Shown here: positions 44,418-53,812 of the stretch, in pieces
Layout of the letters: each line of letters begins with the position of its first letter
Position numbering within the stretch: position 1 is the stretch's first letter
NCBI RefSeq assembly: GCF_013372145.1
Contig: NZ_CP053827.1
Span: 1,178,001 to 1,242,000 of the forward strand
Source: Campylobacter hyointestinalis subsp. hyointestinalis
GTDB lineage: Bacteria; Campylobacterota; Campylobacteria; Campylobacterales; Campylobacteraceae
Direction of reading: 5' to 3'
Length of the DNA stretch: 64,000 nt
Notes under the pieces: model-generated
Database searches by the model: none
Seen by the model: only the letters and a program-made list of their open reading frames with translations
Told to the model about the DNA's origin: nothing
Translations under genes and position numbers: made by a program

Positions 44418-44450
44418 CTATTTTTTCTTTTTACCGCTACATTTAGCCAT
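44418..44450 (-). CDS. 10-residue Lys-rich mini-ORF with strong SD
   Basis: ATG 44450-44448, preceded by AAAGGA at 6-base spacing, encodes MAKCSGKKKK and stops at 44420-44418. It overlaps the stop codon (44445-44443) of the 722-residue gene by a few bases, in another frame, so translation would be coupled. Very short, so it may be chance, but the ribosome binding site is as good as any nearby. Confidence 0.25.
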   Translation of the reverse strand: MAKCSGKKKK

Positions 44451-46611
44451 TTTGCGTCCTTTCTATTAGTTTAATTTTCTCTCTTACACTAGGTAGATAC
44501 ATCAATGTACCTTTTTCTAAGCCTAAGTCGTAATCCTCGCTAATACTATAATTTTTACGCTTAATTAGCTCAGTATTCATAGGTATAAAGTTGATTTTTG
44601 GCTCGTCTTCATTATCAGGCATTTCATCGTCTTCGTATCTGTTTGGGCTTTTAAAAATATCTCTTGTGTCGCCGTACGCCTTATAAAGGTCTTGAAACTT
44701 TGATAAGATATTTGAAAATTGATTGTTGCTTATACCGCTACCAGTAAAGACTGAAGGCATAAGAGCGTTTGCGGTAACTGGCGAGTAAAGCATATTTCCA
44801 CCTGTAATTGAGCTAATAGTGATATTATTTGTAAAAACATTTACTGAGCTCATACCGCTAAAAATGCTATTTGAGCCTGTCATAGCCATAGTAGCACCAG
44901 TGCTTACATTTGTAGCAAGTCCGCTACTTGAAATGATGAACGTTCCAGAGTTGCTACTAACCATACTAAATCCACCTGGCAAGGTTGAAGAAGTTACTAG
45001 ATTTGAGCCTATGGCTGAAGCATTCGCTGAGCCTGTAGTGGTATATAAAGACGCGGTTTGACTTAGCCCTGAGTTAGAAGCAGCGGCTGAAGCACTTAAT
45101 TTACTAGCATTTGAAGCAAGTTGAGAGCTAAAAGAGTTCCATACGCTAGTTATTGCACTTGCAATACCTAAAATACTACTTATCCCACCAAAAATCTTAC
45201 CAGCTCTTAAAGCACCCTTACCGCCAAGCCCAAGCATAGCACTAGCAGTCGCTATAAGCCCAAGTCCCATAAACATAAAACTAGCATACGTTAGCATTAC
45301 CACAGCATTTACAGCAGTGGATGAAGCTGCGCCCATTGCAGCCCCAGCACTTGCAGCTGCTGCTCCACCAGTCCAAATAGAAGCGATGAGTATTACAATG
45401 GCTGCGATAGGAAATACCCAGCCCGGCACGCCTTTATCTTCATTGACATACAGATAATAATGACTAGCCCATTCTTTATACCACCTAAAAGAGCCACGAG
45501 TTGGCATATTATTTGAGCTATAAAAAGTTTCTGTAAGACTCATACCAAATTCATTTGCAGTATAAAAACTACTATTAAATTTCCCCAATCTGCCGTCATT
45601 AAAAATTATATATTCCCCACTAATTCCTACTGGATAAAGAGTATAGCTAAGAGAGCTATTAGCGTCTGTAAAGCTAACTTGTAAATCATATCCACCACTT
45701 GTAACTACATCTGCGTGGTTCCAGTATTCAATATATTTAGTGTGGTCGCTCCCTAATCCCGTTTCTAATCTACCATAAGAGTAAATTTGCTTTACGCTCA
45801 TATGAGCACTTATGTAGTCTTGTTGCATATGTCCGGATACATTTTGCTTATAACTTCCATCTACATCATCACTTGAAGATGGGATATAGGTTAATCTTTT
45901 TATTGTGAAACTTGAAGTCTCGCCGGTATCCCTAATAACTTGCCTACCATTTACCATTATTTGCTCATAGACTTTGGTGTAGTAAGTCCAATCAAACCTT
46001 ATAGTGCTTTCACTAAATCTTACTCCCTCTTGTCTATTCCTTGTAACCTTATAAATTAAACTAAATTTGCGATTTTCTACAAAAGATTTTGGCGCACTCA
46101 TAAAAACCATATTACCATTATTATCTACTATATACCACATATTAAAAGAGTAGCCAGTTTCTTCGCCGTCGTCATCTCTGTATCTATACGTACTATATCC
46201 ATTTACTGATAGATTTGTAAAGTTCTTAAATCTATCCATAGACATACCAGCCCAAATTTCACAATCATCGTGGTAGATACCATCTTTTAAATTTCCTTGA
46301 TAATGCCTATAAGGGCTTTGTCCTACAAAGTATTGATTTAGCCCTAAGGCTGTTCTGCTATGATAATTATAAGGGCTAGGGTCAGGGGATTTAATCCAAT
46401 AATGCGAATTAAAATATAAATTTTGCTTTAATGTTGGGTGGTAAAATCTATAAAAGTTTCCACCAGCTAAACCTTTTCTCATTAGTTGCAAATGCAAAAG
46501 TTCGAGCATTTTATTGCAACTTTTAGTCCTGCTTAAGAGCAGATTTTTAAACTGCTCTACGTAAGGAACTCCAGCAGGGCGATATCCAGTTATCCAAGTT
46601 TTATTATTCAT
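44443..46611 (-). CDS. 722-residue phage-like protein of unknown function
   Basis: A protein rich in Tyr, Ser, Asn and Gly. The N-terminal 390 residues are soluble, aromatic-rich beta-type sequence (for example GNFYRFYHPTLKQNLYFNSH). A block of strongly hydrophobic, Ala/Gly-rich helices follows at about 398-500 (AAIVILIASIWTGGAAAAS), then a Ser/Ala/Thr-rich passage and a charged C-terminus (EDEPKINF). The last residues of the preceding gene overlap it by 4 bases. No family recognised. The mix of a beta-rich part and membrane-active helices recalls phage tail or DNA-ejection proteins, an inference from composition and neighbourhood only. Confidence 0.55.
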   Translation of the reverse strand: MNNKTWITGYRPAGVPYVEQFKNLLLSRTKSCNKMLELLHLQLMRKGLAGGNFYRFYHPTLKQNLYFNSHYWIKSPDPSPYNYHSRTALGLNQYFVGQSPYRHYQGNLKDGIYHDDCEIWAGMSMDRFKNFTNLSVNGYSTYRYRDDDGEETGYSFNMWYIVDNNGNMVFMSAPKSFVENRKFSLIYKVTRNRQEGVRFSESTIRFDWTYYTKVYEQIMVNGRQVIRDTGETSSFTIKRLTYIPSSSDDVDGSYKQNVSGHMQQDYISAHMSVKQIYSYGRLETGLGSDHTKYIEYWNHADVVTSGGYDLQVSFTDANSSLSYTLYPVGISGEYIIFNDGRLGKFNSSFYTANEFGMSLTETFYSSNNMPTRGSFRWYKEWASHYYLYVNEDKGVPGWVFPIAAIVILIASIWTGGAAAASAGAAMGAASSTAVNAVVMLTYASFMFMGLGLIATASAMLGLGGKGALRAGKIFGGISSILGIASAITSVWNSFSSQLASNASKLSASAAASNSGLSQTASLYTTTGSANASAIGSNLVTSSTLPGGFSMVSSNSGTFIISSSGLATNVSTGATMAMTGSNSIFSGMSSVNVFTNNITISSITGGNMLYSPVTANALMPSVFTGSGISNNQFSNILSKFQDLYKAYGDTRDIFKSPNRYEDDEMPDNEDEPKINFIPMNTELIKRKNYSISEDYDLGLEKGTLMYLPSVREKIKLIERTQNG

Positions 46612-47114
46612 GAATTAGGTGTTATTTTATCTATTGCATTTAGCATTTTAGTCATTAGGTCACTAGGAACGCTTACCCCACCACTAGCATATCCAAAGAC
46701 TGCATTTGTGATAATTTCAGCTTCTTTTATATTGAGCTGGTCATCATAGCTTGTTACCTCTCTTATTACTGCGTTTTTCTTTTCTTTTTCAGTTTCAGTT
46801 TGAGCTTCTACTAGCTTTGTACGGGCTTTATTAAAGTCAATCTCAGCGTTTGATAAGTCTATTTGGCTTCTAACTTGTTGCATATTTAAAGCAGTATCAA
46901 GGGCTCTTGCTGTTAGGTTTATAGTCATAGCACTCATTAAATTTGCTTGTATGCTTATCTTATCTTTTGGTGCTAGGGTTTTATCGTTAAAACTATCCTC
47001 TAAATATTTAAGCGTTTTAGCAAATATTGATCTATCATCAACGATAGCATTTTCTATTTTTTTATAGTCCTCTATTAGCTTTGTAGTATCTAAATTTAAA
47101 ACTTCATCTGCCAT
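46608..47114 (-). CDS. 168-residue helical phage-like protein
   Basis: A mostly helical, charged protein without membrane segments or signal peptide. Middle part (about 85-125, DLSNAEIDFNKARTKLVEAQ) is a clear coiled coil. The C-terminus contains a Gly/Ser loop (FGYASGGVSVPSDL). It is coupled to the 722-residue gene (4-base overlap) and lies 12 bases after the giant gene. Ribosome binding site AAAGGAGC. I do not recognise a family. A virion-associated or chaperone role is conceivable from the context. Confidence 0.55.
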   Translation of the reverse strand: MADEVLNLDTTKLIEDYKKIENAIVDDRSIFAKTLKYLEDSFNDKTLAPKDKISIQANLMSAMTINLTARALDTALNMQQVRSQIDLSNAEIDFNKARTKLVEAQTETEKEKKNAVIREVTSYDDQLNIKEAEIITNAVFGYASGGVSVPSDLMTKMLNAIDKITPNS

Positions 47115-47126
47115 TTTTGCTCCTTT

Positions 47127-50100
47127 TTATTTGTTTTTTGGTTTATTTAAATCTTTTTTAGCCTTTGAGTAAGCCTTATAAAGCTCATCTGGTGCAACTT
47201 GTGTTGGCTCTTTAGCTTCAGATAAAAATTTAGCGTATTGTTTGGCTTTTTGCTCTACTGATAGGTCTTGACTTTTTATCTCTTTTGGGGTAGAATTCTC
47301 ACTTAAAGGCTGGTTCCTAGTGTAATTCTGCCTATCATAGGCAGACCCAGCCTTTCTATTACTAAAAAAGCTTATTACTCTATCTTTACCGCCACGAGTA
47401 TCGCCGATAATTGCTCTAAATCTAACGCCATTTTCATCAGTATAATCATACACACGCTTACCACCACTTTCTTTGAAGTCGCCAGCTTTGCGGATATACT
47501 CCCCCATATTTAGATATTCTTGTGTTGTTATATAACCTTCGTTTTTTGGGTCTAGGTGTTTTTGTATATGCAGTGAGCCAAAACCATCTTTATTTGCTGT
47601 TATATTATCAGCTCTGCCTTTTTCAAACTTTATAACATTTTCTACATCTTCTATATCTTTGTATATTTGCGTAGCTCTTTTTTCATTAAATGCTACATTA
47701 TACACGCCACGCACTTCTTTTTGCTTAGGTGTATAACTAGCACTCATACCGCTATCATTAAAAACCACTTTTCTAAAATTAGGTATCACATCAGCAGTAG
47801 CATTTGGGTGCTTTGTTTTGTTATAGACTTTTAGCAAGGCAGTTGCTAACTCTTCTTTATCTATTTGCCCTACTAACGCACTAAACCTATTATCTAGCTC
47901 ATCAGTTAGTCTATCTATCTCTTTATCCCTTTGCGGACTGATTTTGCCATACTCTTTATCTAGTGCCATATCTTGCTTTTTTAGTGCTATTAGCTCTTTG
48001 CTTATTTGCTCGTTAGCTTGGCTTTTTGGCAAGGCTTTTGCTATCTTTTCTAAGTTCTCTAAATCAGTAGTTCTTTCAAGCTTAGCGTTATTTAGCTTAC
48101 TTGGTATTAGCCTTGTTTGCTCGTTTCTAGCCTCTACTTCACCAGCTAATCTGCGGTAGTCTAGCACATCTTTATCCATACCGCCACGAGCAAAGCCCTC
48201 TATGCTTTGGATTTTATGTTGCATTTCGTGGTATAAAATGCTTCTTAGCATTTCAGGCTTATTATAGAGATTAGAGTTTAAAACTATTTCATCAAGCGTT
48301 CTATTATAATATCCGTCGTATATTTCGCCGTCAAGTTCATCAAATCTTACTTTCACATCTCTTAGCTGCGGATAAGCATTAAAGAGCTTTTTATCATCTA
48401 GCACTTCGCTAAGTTTTAAACCATCTTTTGCCTTTACGATAATATTAGCTTTTTGGCTTAAAGTAGCGTTTAATTTATTTAGATCGGCTTGGTATTTATC
48501 ATTTATTTTAGCTTTGTCTTGTAAGAGTTCTAGTTTTTCTCTATTGTTTTGTTTAAAAGCCTTAGCGTCAAACAAATCTTTTATTGCTTTTTTAAACTTG
48601 CCACCAAGCGGATTTATCTCAAACTTCCACTTCTTATCTATATCCTTATACCATCCAGTTTTAGCCCATATTTCGCTCTCATCTGCTCCATTTTTTGCCA
48701 TTTCCCCAGCGGTTTTTAGTTTAGCCTTATTTGCTCCGATTGCGTTCTCTCCGCCAAAAATATAATTATAATTATCCTTTGGTGTTTTGCCTAGGGCTTT
48801 ACCTATGATATCAGGTCTATCATTTAAAATTCCAGGTAAATCCTTTGCTAATCCTTGGCTAATTCGTGCTAATTGTGGGGCTAATTTATCAGCTGATTTT
48901 TCTAGCATTTTTATAGCCCCAGCTGAGCCACCAGCTCCTAATAAAAATCCTTTCACAAATGCTTCGTGCTTTTTACTTGGGTCTTGTTCGGCATTGGCAT
49001 TTATCACTCCATTTATACCGCCACTACCTAAGTTTAATATGGCTTTTTCCATAGCCATAGTGCTAAAGCCTTTTTTCATATTTTTACCTTGACTTAAAAG
49101 CTCTTTTGGGGCGTTTTTATGCTCAAACCCTTTAAAATTCCATTTGATTAAACTTGCTTTATCTAGTAATTCATTATTTAATCTCTTGCCGTTTAAAAGA
49201 TTATATACTTCATTTAGAAGCTGTGGTTTTTTGATATTAGATAATGTGTCAGTATTCATAATGTTTTTATCTAGTATAGCTCTAAGCTTTTGAATTTGGC
49301 TACTACTTCCTTTTACGCTGTCTAAAATACTGTTAAATTTAGTATTAGCTTCTATACTAGCTATACCATCTATTAATTCACTATCCTTTTTTAATAAATA
49401 CTCGTAAATATTATCATCACTATAACCAGCTTTTTTTAAAGCATCTATCTTATCTGATAAGGTGCTAACTTTAGCCTTATCTAGAGCAATTCCCATCTGT
49501 ATTTTATCCATGCCAGATATCTTATTATTATCAAATAACGCTTCCTTTGCTTCTTGACTAAGATTGTCTACTATTTCACCATCTCTTACAAATGCAAATC
49601 TTCCACCGTTATCATAAAATTTAGTCGTTTGCTCTTCTGGTATAGATACTTTTTTATTGTCAATATAAACGCTAAAATCTTTATTTTTCTCACTACCATA
49701 AACTTTTAATGTCTTAACCTTAAAATCCCCGTCATCTGTGTATATTTCTTCTACGGTCTTCATTAGCTTAGTTAAGACGTTTGGCTCTTCTAAATTTGGC
49801 TTAGCTTCTTTTTGTTTAACGTTTTGTTGTGCTAATTGCCCCTTGCTTCCATTCTCTTTTTTGATTACTTCCGTTTTTACTACTTCATCTTGCGGTTTTA
49901 TAGTAGTTTTAGTGTTTTGTGGTATAATACCGGTATTAGAGTTTAAAGGCAGAGTCTCGCCTTTAGTAATCGCAGAAGATGCATATAAACTTTCTGCGTT
50001 CTCTTTCTTTATATAGCCAGTAACAATCCAATTATTAGTCTTCGTTCCATAGTAATTATCCTTTATGCCTATGATAAAGTTATCGTTTTCTATACGAATT

Positions 50101-52901
50101 CTTCCTTTATCATCTCTTACAACATTCCCGTTTTTTATTATTTTATCTATGTTTTTAACAAAATCAATAGCCTTATTTTGTGCTTCTTCTTTGCTAAAAC
50201 CTTGTTCCATAAACTCAGCTATTCTTTTATCTAAGATATGAGATACGCCATACCCCGTATGCTTTACTTTATCTGCGACTTCGCCCCACACTAAATCGAT
50301 ATCGCCTAACTCTTTTCTCTCAAACGCTCCCGCGACTTGTCCTTGTTTTTCAGCTAATAGCTTTTTAATGGCATTTGCTCCGTCATGGTAAAACTCAGCG
50401 TAATTCGTGCCAAATTCTTTAATAGGGGTTATATTTAGCTCTTTCTCGATATTTCCTCTAACATAGCTTGGCAAATATAATATGCTATTTCTCTCTTTAG
50501 CGATATTTTCTAAATCACTATCTTTTAGCCCCATTAATCCACGATTTTTAAGCTGTTTTTCTAAGTCATAAGAGTAGTCTTTTTTATCACTATTTATAAA
50601 TGGATATAGCTTTTTTTCTCTTTGTTTTATCTCATTTTGTAAATACGAAAAGACATTCTCATTAACCCTAGCTTTGCTATTGCTTAGCTTTTGAAATTGC
50701 GTTACTAGCTCTTTGTCGCTCATTGATTTTATTTGTACTTGTGCTATTTTGTCTTTTATACCTTTTGCTGTTGGCTTGATTAAATCGCCAATGCCTACGA
50801 TTCTTAACTCATCGAAATTTTGCTTTAAATTTTCAAAGGCTTCTAATGCTATTTGTCTATTTTCTCCACTTGCCTTTTGATTGATTATCTCTTTTATCTC
50901 TTTATCGTGTTTTATTAAAAACTCTTTTGTGATATAATTTGCCATTTCACTAGCATATTGAGGCAAATTTAGCTCACTAGGATGAGCCTTAGCAAAATCA
51001 TCTAAAACATATCTATATAACTGATTATAAGCGTTTATCTCATTATCTAAGGCTTTATTTGTCTTGCCTTCTACAAATTTCTTAATATTTTCATATCTGC
51101 TATTTGTATTTGGACGCGGTTTTTCAGTGTTGTTTATTTCCACTTCTTTGGTGGCTTGTGCGGTTAGTTCTTGCTCTTTGATTGATTGCTTAGTTGGCTC
51201 TTTGGCTGTTGGTGTAGCCTGTGTTTTAGCTAAATTTTCAGCTTCTTTTATGGTTTGGTTTGGTATAGTTTGGGTATTGGAATGCTGTAATAAATCGCCT
51301 CCCATAGAGCTATTTGCTTGAGTGGTTGCTGGAAGTGGCGTCCCAGTCAGCATTTCTTTATTTCTGCGTTGCAATCTCTCTAAATCTTTGATTTTGTTTT
51401 TATTTGCGTGTATGATTTCGCCATCATTCTTAACTATACCTATATTTGCGAATTTATCATTATTTATTTGTTTGCCAATTAACGCAACCTTATCATTATA
51501 GTTTTTAAAAAAATGCGTTGGATTGTCCTTTATCTCTTTTATAACTCTAAATACATCCGCTTCACTTCTAAACATTTCTGGGTGTTTATCGGCTAGTTTG
51601 CTTAGATTTGCTCTCCACTCATCACTTAAAACGCCACTCATATTCTTAACCCACTCTTGAATATCGAAATTTTGATTTATTGCGGTTTCTTGCCTAGCAC
51701 TATTTGGATAAGTTACAAACCCATCGCCTTTTATAGATTGATTAACTAAATTTGCTTGATTTTCAGCTTCTTTTATGGTTTGGTTCAGTTTTGGATTTCT
51801 AAAAATCATTTTATCTTTTATATTTCTATCAGAATAAAATGTTATAATATCATCAGTAGCCGTAGGTTGTGGTAATTCGGCGGTCGTCGCGTCCCTACGG
51901 CTACTATCAACAACAACCCTAAATTTAACCCCTTCTTTATTTTCCCATTCGTAAATTCTAGCTCCATTTTTATCTATAAAAGGCTCTTTGTATGTTTTAA
52001 TATACTCTCTTAAGGAATTGCCTAAATTTAAAAGCTCTTGATTGGTTATATATCCTGGTTTAGTTTCATCCATTAAATGTCTTATTTTAATATGTTTAGC
52101 ACCTTTATCCCTGTTAGTATTGGCATATCTTATCGCACTATCTACATTTTCTAAATCAGTCTTGATATAAGTTGCTTTTTTATCATTATAAGTTACATTG
52201 TGGATACCCCTTATCTCTTTTTTAGCTTCTGTTTTAGCCTGTGTTTTAGCTTCGTTTTTTACCGCCTGCTCTATCTCTTTCATCGCATTTTTAAACTCAT
52301 TTAAGAGATTTCTTGTAGGCGTTGGCAAGTTACCACTAGGGATATTATCAATATTTTTTATAGCTAGTTTAAAGTCGCCATTAGCGTTTAAAATGGCTCT
52401 ATTTAAGTGCAATTTTAAGGCTTCGTTATTGCCTAAATATGGTATTAAAGGCTTCATTTTTTCTACGATGAAATTAGCTCTCATCGTATCAGCTCTTTTT
52501 AGTGGGTCATTAGTTACGCCTTGGCTCATTGTTTTTGGCTTAATTACCCTATCACCTAAAGAGTTTAAAATATCGCTAGTATTATTCAAGATAGATTGTT
52601 TGCTTAAAATCTGGCTCTTTAGCTCTTTAGCAAATTCACTCCCAAAATCTAAACTATTTAAGCTCTTGTTTAAGGCTCTAAAATCCACTACTCCATTAAC
52701 GCTATTTTTATCCATTAGATTTTTGATTATATTAGCTTCAGCTACGGCTCTATCTTTAGCCCCTAATGAGCCTAAGAAGTCATTTAGGGTAACGCCGTTA
52801 ATGTTATCACTGCTTTTTAGCATAGCATTAAGGGCTTCTATGCTTGTTTTTCCATCACGGCTTATTTGGTTCATTAGATTGCTATCGCTGATATTTTTCA
52901 T
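47127..52901 (-). CDS. Giant polyvalent protein with nuclease-like and metalloprotease-like domains, 5'-truncated
   Basis: 1924 residues from the first ATG (52901), a start with no ribosome binding site. The frame is open for another 120 codons up to a stop at 53264-53262, without any ATG, GTG or TTG, so the true N-terminus has been lost. Domains seen: a PBECR-like (phage Barnase/EndoU/ColicinE5-RelE) segment at about 228-352 (GYITNQELLNLG, FRVVVDSSRR, IITFYSDRN) and a second copy at about 1727-1850 (GYITTQEYLNMG, FRAIIGDTRGG, ISFFSNRK). A related segment at about 830-985 has DIDLVWGEVADKVKHTGYGV. HEMQH at about 1557 in LRSILYHEMQHKIQSIEG is an LPD23-type zinc protease-like site. Such polyvalent proteins are injected with phage or conjugative DNA. 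Confidence 0.7.
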   Translation of the reverse strand: MKNISDSNLMNQISRDGKTSIEALNAMLKSSDNINGVTLNDFLGSLGAKDRAVAEANIIKNLMDKNSVNGVVDFRALNKSLNSLDFGSEFAKELKSQILSKQSILNNTSDILNSLGDRVIKPKTMSQGVTNDPLKRADTMRANFIVEKMKPLIPYLGNNEALKLHLNRAILNANGDFKLAIKNIDNIPSGNLPTPTRNLLNEFKNAMKEIEQAVKNEAKTQAKTEAKKEIRGIHNVTYNDKKATYIKTDLENVDSAIRYANTNRDKGAKHIKIRHLMDETKPGYITNQELLNLGNSLREYIKTYKEPFIDKNGARIYEWENKEGVKFRVVVDSSRRDATTAELPQPTATDDIITFYSDRNIKDKMIFRNPKLNQTIKEAENQANLVNQSIKGDGFVTYPNSARQETAINQNFDIQEWVKNMSGVLSDEWRANLSKLADKHPEMFRSEADVFRVIKEIKDNPTHFFKNYNDKVALIGKQINNDKFANIGIVKNDGEIIHANKNKIKDLERLQRRNKEMLTGTPLPATTQANSSMGGDLLQHSNTQTIPNQTIKEAENLAKTQATPTAKEPTKQSIKEQELTAQATKEVEINNTEKPRPNTNSRYENIKKFVEGKTNKALDNEINAYNQLYRYVLDDFAKAHPSELNLPQYASEMANYITKEFLIKHDKEIKEIINQKASGENRQIALEAFENLKQNFDELRIVGIGDLIKPTAKGIKDKIAQVQIKSMSDKELVTQFQKLSNSKARVNENVFSYLQNEIKQREKKLYPFINSDKKDYSYDLEKQLKNRGLMGLKDSDLENIAKERNSILYLPSYVRGNIEKELNITPIKEFGTNYAEFYHDGANAIKKLLAEKQGQVAGAFERKELGDIDLVWGEVADKVKHTGYGVSHILDKRIAEFMEQGFSKEEAQNKAIDFVKNIDKIIKNGNVVRDDKGRIRIENDNFIIGIKDNYYGTKTNNWIVTGYIKKENAESLYASSAITKGETLPLNSNTGIIPQNTKTTIKPQDEVVKTEVIKKENGSKGQLAQQNVKQKEAKPNLEEPNVLTKLMKTVEEIYTDDGDFKVKTLKVYGSEKNKDFSVYIDNKKVSIPEEQTTKFYDNGGRFAFVRDGEIVDNLSQEAKEALFDNNKISGMDKIQMGIALDKAKVSTLSDKIDALKKAGYSDDNIYEYLLKKDSELIDGIASIEANTKFNSILDSVKGSSSQIQKLRAILDKNIMNTDTLSNIKKPQLLNEVYNLLNGKRLNNELLDKASLIKWNFKGFEHKNAPKELLSQGKNMKKGFSTMAMEKAILNLGSGGINGVINANAEQDPSKKHEAFVKGFLLGAGGSAGAIKMLEKSADKLAPQLARISQGLAKDLPGILNDRPDIIGKALGKTPKDNYNYIFGGENAIGANKAKLKTAGEMAKNGADESEIWAKTGWYKDIDKKWKFEINPLGGKFKKAIKDLFDAKAFKQNNREKLELLQDKAKINDKYQADLNKLNATLSQKANIIVKAKDGLKLSEVLDDKKLFNAYPQLRDVKVRFDELDGEIYDGYYNRTLDEIVLNSNLYNKPEMLRSILYHEMQHKIQSIEGFARGGMDKDVLDYRRLAGEVEARNEQTRLIPSKLNNAKLERTTDLENLEKIAKALPKSQANEQISKELIALKKQDMALDKEYGKISPQRDKEIDRLTDELDNRFSALVGQIDKEELATALLKVYNKTKHPNATADVIPNFRKVVFNDSGMSASYTPKQKEVRGVYNVAFNEKRATQIYKDIEDVENVIKFEKGRADNITANKDGFGSLHIQKHLDPKNEGYITTQEYLNMGEYIRKAGDFKESGGKRVYDYTDENGVRFRAIIGDTRGGKDRVISFFSNRKAGSAYDRQNYTRNQPLSENSTPKEIKSQDLSVEQKAKQYAKFLSEAKEPTQVAPDELYKAYSKAKKDLNKPKNK

Positions 52902-53261
52902 CTTTGCATAGTCGCTATTAGCACTTTTATATAAATTTATAAGTTTTTCATCATTTTTTAAAGCACTGTTTATTTCGCTTTCTATTAAGTCTTTTGCTTC
53001 ATTTAGTGCTTTTTGGTTTATGAAGTCGCTTGAGCTTTTAAAATCAGCTTTATAGATATATCCTAATTGCTCGTTTATCGCATTTTTAGCATTTAAAAGG
53101 TTGTCAAGATTGCCACCACCATTTAAAGCGTTAAAAACTCCCCTTGTGCTTATATTTTGTGTATCACTTAAGATATTGCTTAGATTATCACTTAAAGCTT
53201 TAAAATCGCTTTGGTAGTTTGAGTTTTTGATTAAAAAATCAACTACTTTGAATTTATAGTT
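52902..53261 (-). pseudogene. 5' extension of the polyvalent-protein frame without a start codon
   Basis: 120 in-frame codons, same reading frame and style as the gene below 52901 (for example NLSNILSDTQNISTRGVFNA, then EAKDLIESEINSALKND). No start codon of any usual type. It ends against the 3' end of the small lipoprotein gene (stop 53243-53245). This places the breakpoint of the element or deletion at about 53243-53262. Confidence 0.6.
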
Positions 53262-53389
53262 TTACTATTTGTAGTATTCCCATCTTCTACTCCATACCAC
53301 GGATCTGCTTTATAACCGCAAGAAGTAAGAAAAATTAATAAAAAAAATGCTAGAATAGCTTTATGAAAAGTTTTGAGATTATAGATCAT
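53243..53389 (-). CDS. Small lipoprotein
   Basis: A 48-residue protein from ATG 53389. Signal peptide and lipobox: KAILAFFLLIFLTSC (Cys about 24), followed by GYKADPWYGVEDG and a short Asn/Thr/Ser tail. Similar tiny lipoproteins with a CGYKADP start occur widely in epsilonproteobacteria, and the layout recalls LptM/YifL of E. coli (CGLKGPLY...). LptM helps LptD maturation, so a link to the LPS pathway is possible but is inference. Divergent from the DUF721 gene, with 27 bases of overlap at the 5' ends. Ribosome binding site AAAGGA, 11 bases away. Its 3' end abuts the phage remnant. Confidence 0.6.
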   Translation of the reverse strand: MIYNLKTFHKAILAFFLLIFLTSCGYKADPWYGVEDGNTTNSKTINSK

Positions 53390-53812
53390 ATTTTACAAAA
53401 TCCTTTGTATAAAAATTTAAAAACAAGCCGCGAATTAAGGAATTTGCTGTCTTTGCTAGGCAGATCAAAAGCTTCGCTTATCAAATTCGCTTATCAAAAA
53501 CAAAACATAATGTACATCGCCCTAACCCATCCGCTGGCGCTCCAAGAGCTAAAAAATGATAATAACATAAATCAAATAAAATCGCTGTTAAAACAGTACG
53601 TCAAATTTAATCCAAACTCGAATTTAAAAGAGATAAATGAAATCAAATTTTTTATAGCCAAAATAGTTAAATTTAAAGAAGTTAAATGGTCAAATAATAG
53701 CAAAATCATAGAAAAATCAGACGGTAATTTTTTAAATTTAGCAAAAAATAAAGAGATATATGAAGCCTTTGAAAACCTTAGAAAAGCGATACTTATAAAT
53801 GCTAAAAGATGA
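53363..53812 (+). CDS. DUF721/DciA-like protein
   Basis: A 149-residue protein with an N-terminal DUF721-like domain (about 1-100: a HILQNPLYKNLKT start, then LKNDNNINQIKSLLKQYV). DciA proteins, the DUF721 family, load the replicative helicase in bacteria lacking DnaC. The match is by general pattern and position before uvrC in this class, so the assignment is moderate. C-terminal segment is lysine-rich. It overlaps uvrC by 14 bases and the divergent lipoprotein gene at its 5' end. No strong ribosome binding site before ATG 53363. Confidence 0.55.
   Translation: MKSFEIIDHILQNPLYKNLKTSRELRNLLSLLGRSKASLIKFAYQKQNIMYIALTHPLALQELKNDNNINQIKSLLKQYVKFNPNSNLKEINEIKFFIAKIVKFKEVKWSNNSKIIEKSDGNFLNLAKNKEIYEAFENLRKAILINAKR

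Noticed and set aside
47944-48159. Plus-strand ORFs across the giant gene (also at 48514, 48787, 49738, 51064 and 52198)
   Set aside because: Shadows of a Lys-rich coding strand: Ser/Phe/Leu-rich with no ribosome binding sites.
53243-53265. Right attachment site of the phage remnant
   Set aside because: No copy of the repeats at 44272-44371 is present there, so the boundary is probably a deletion breakpoint rather than an att site.
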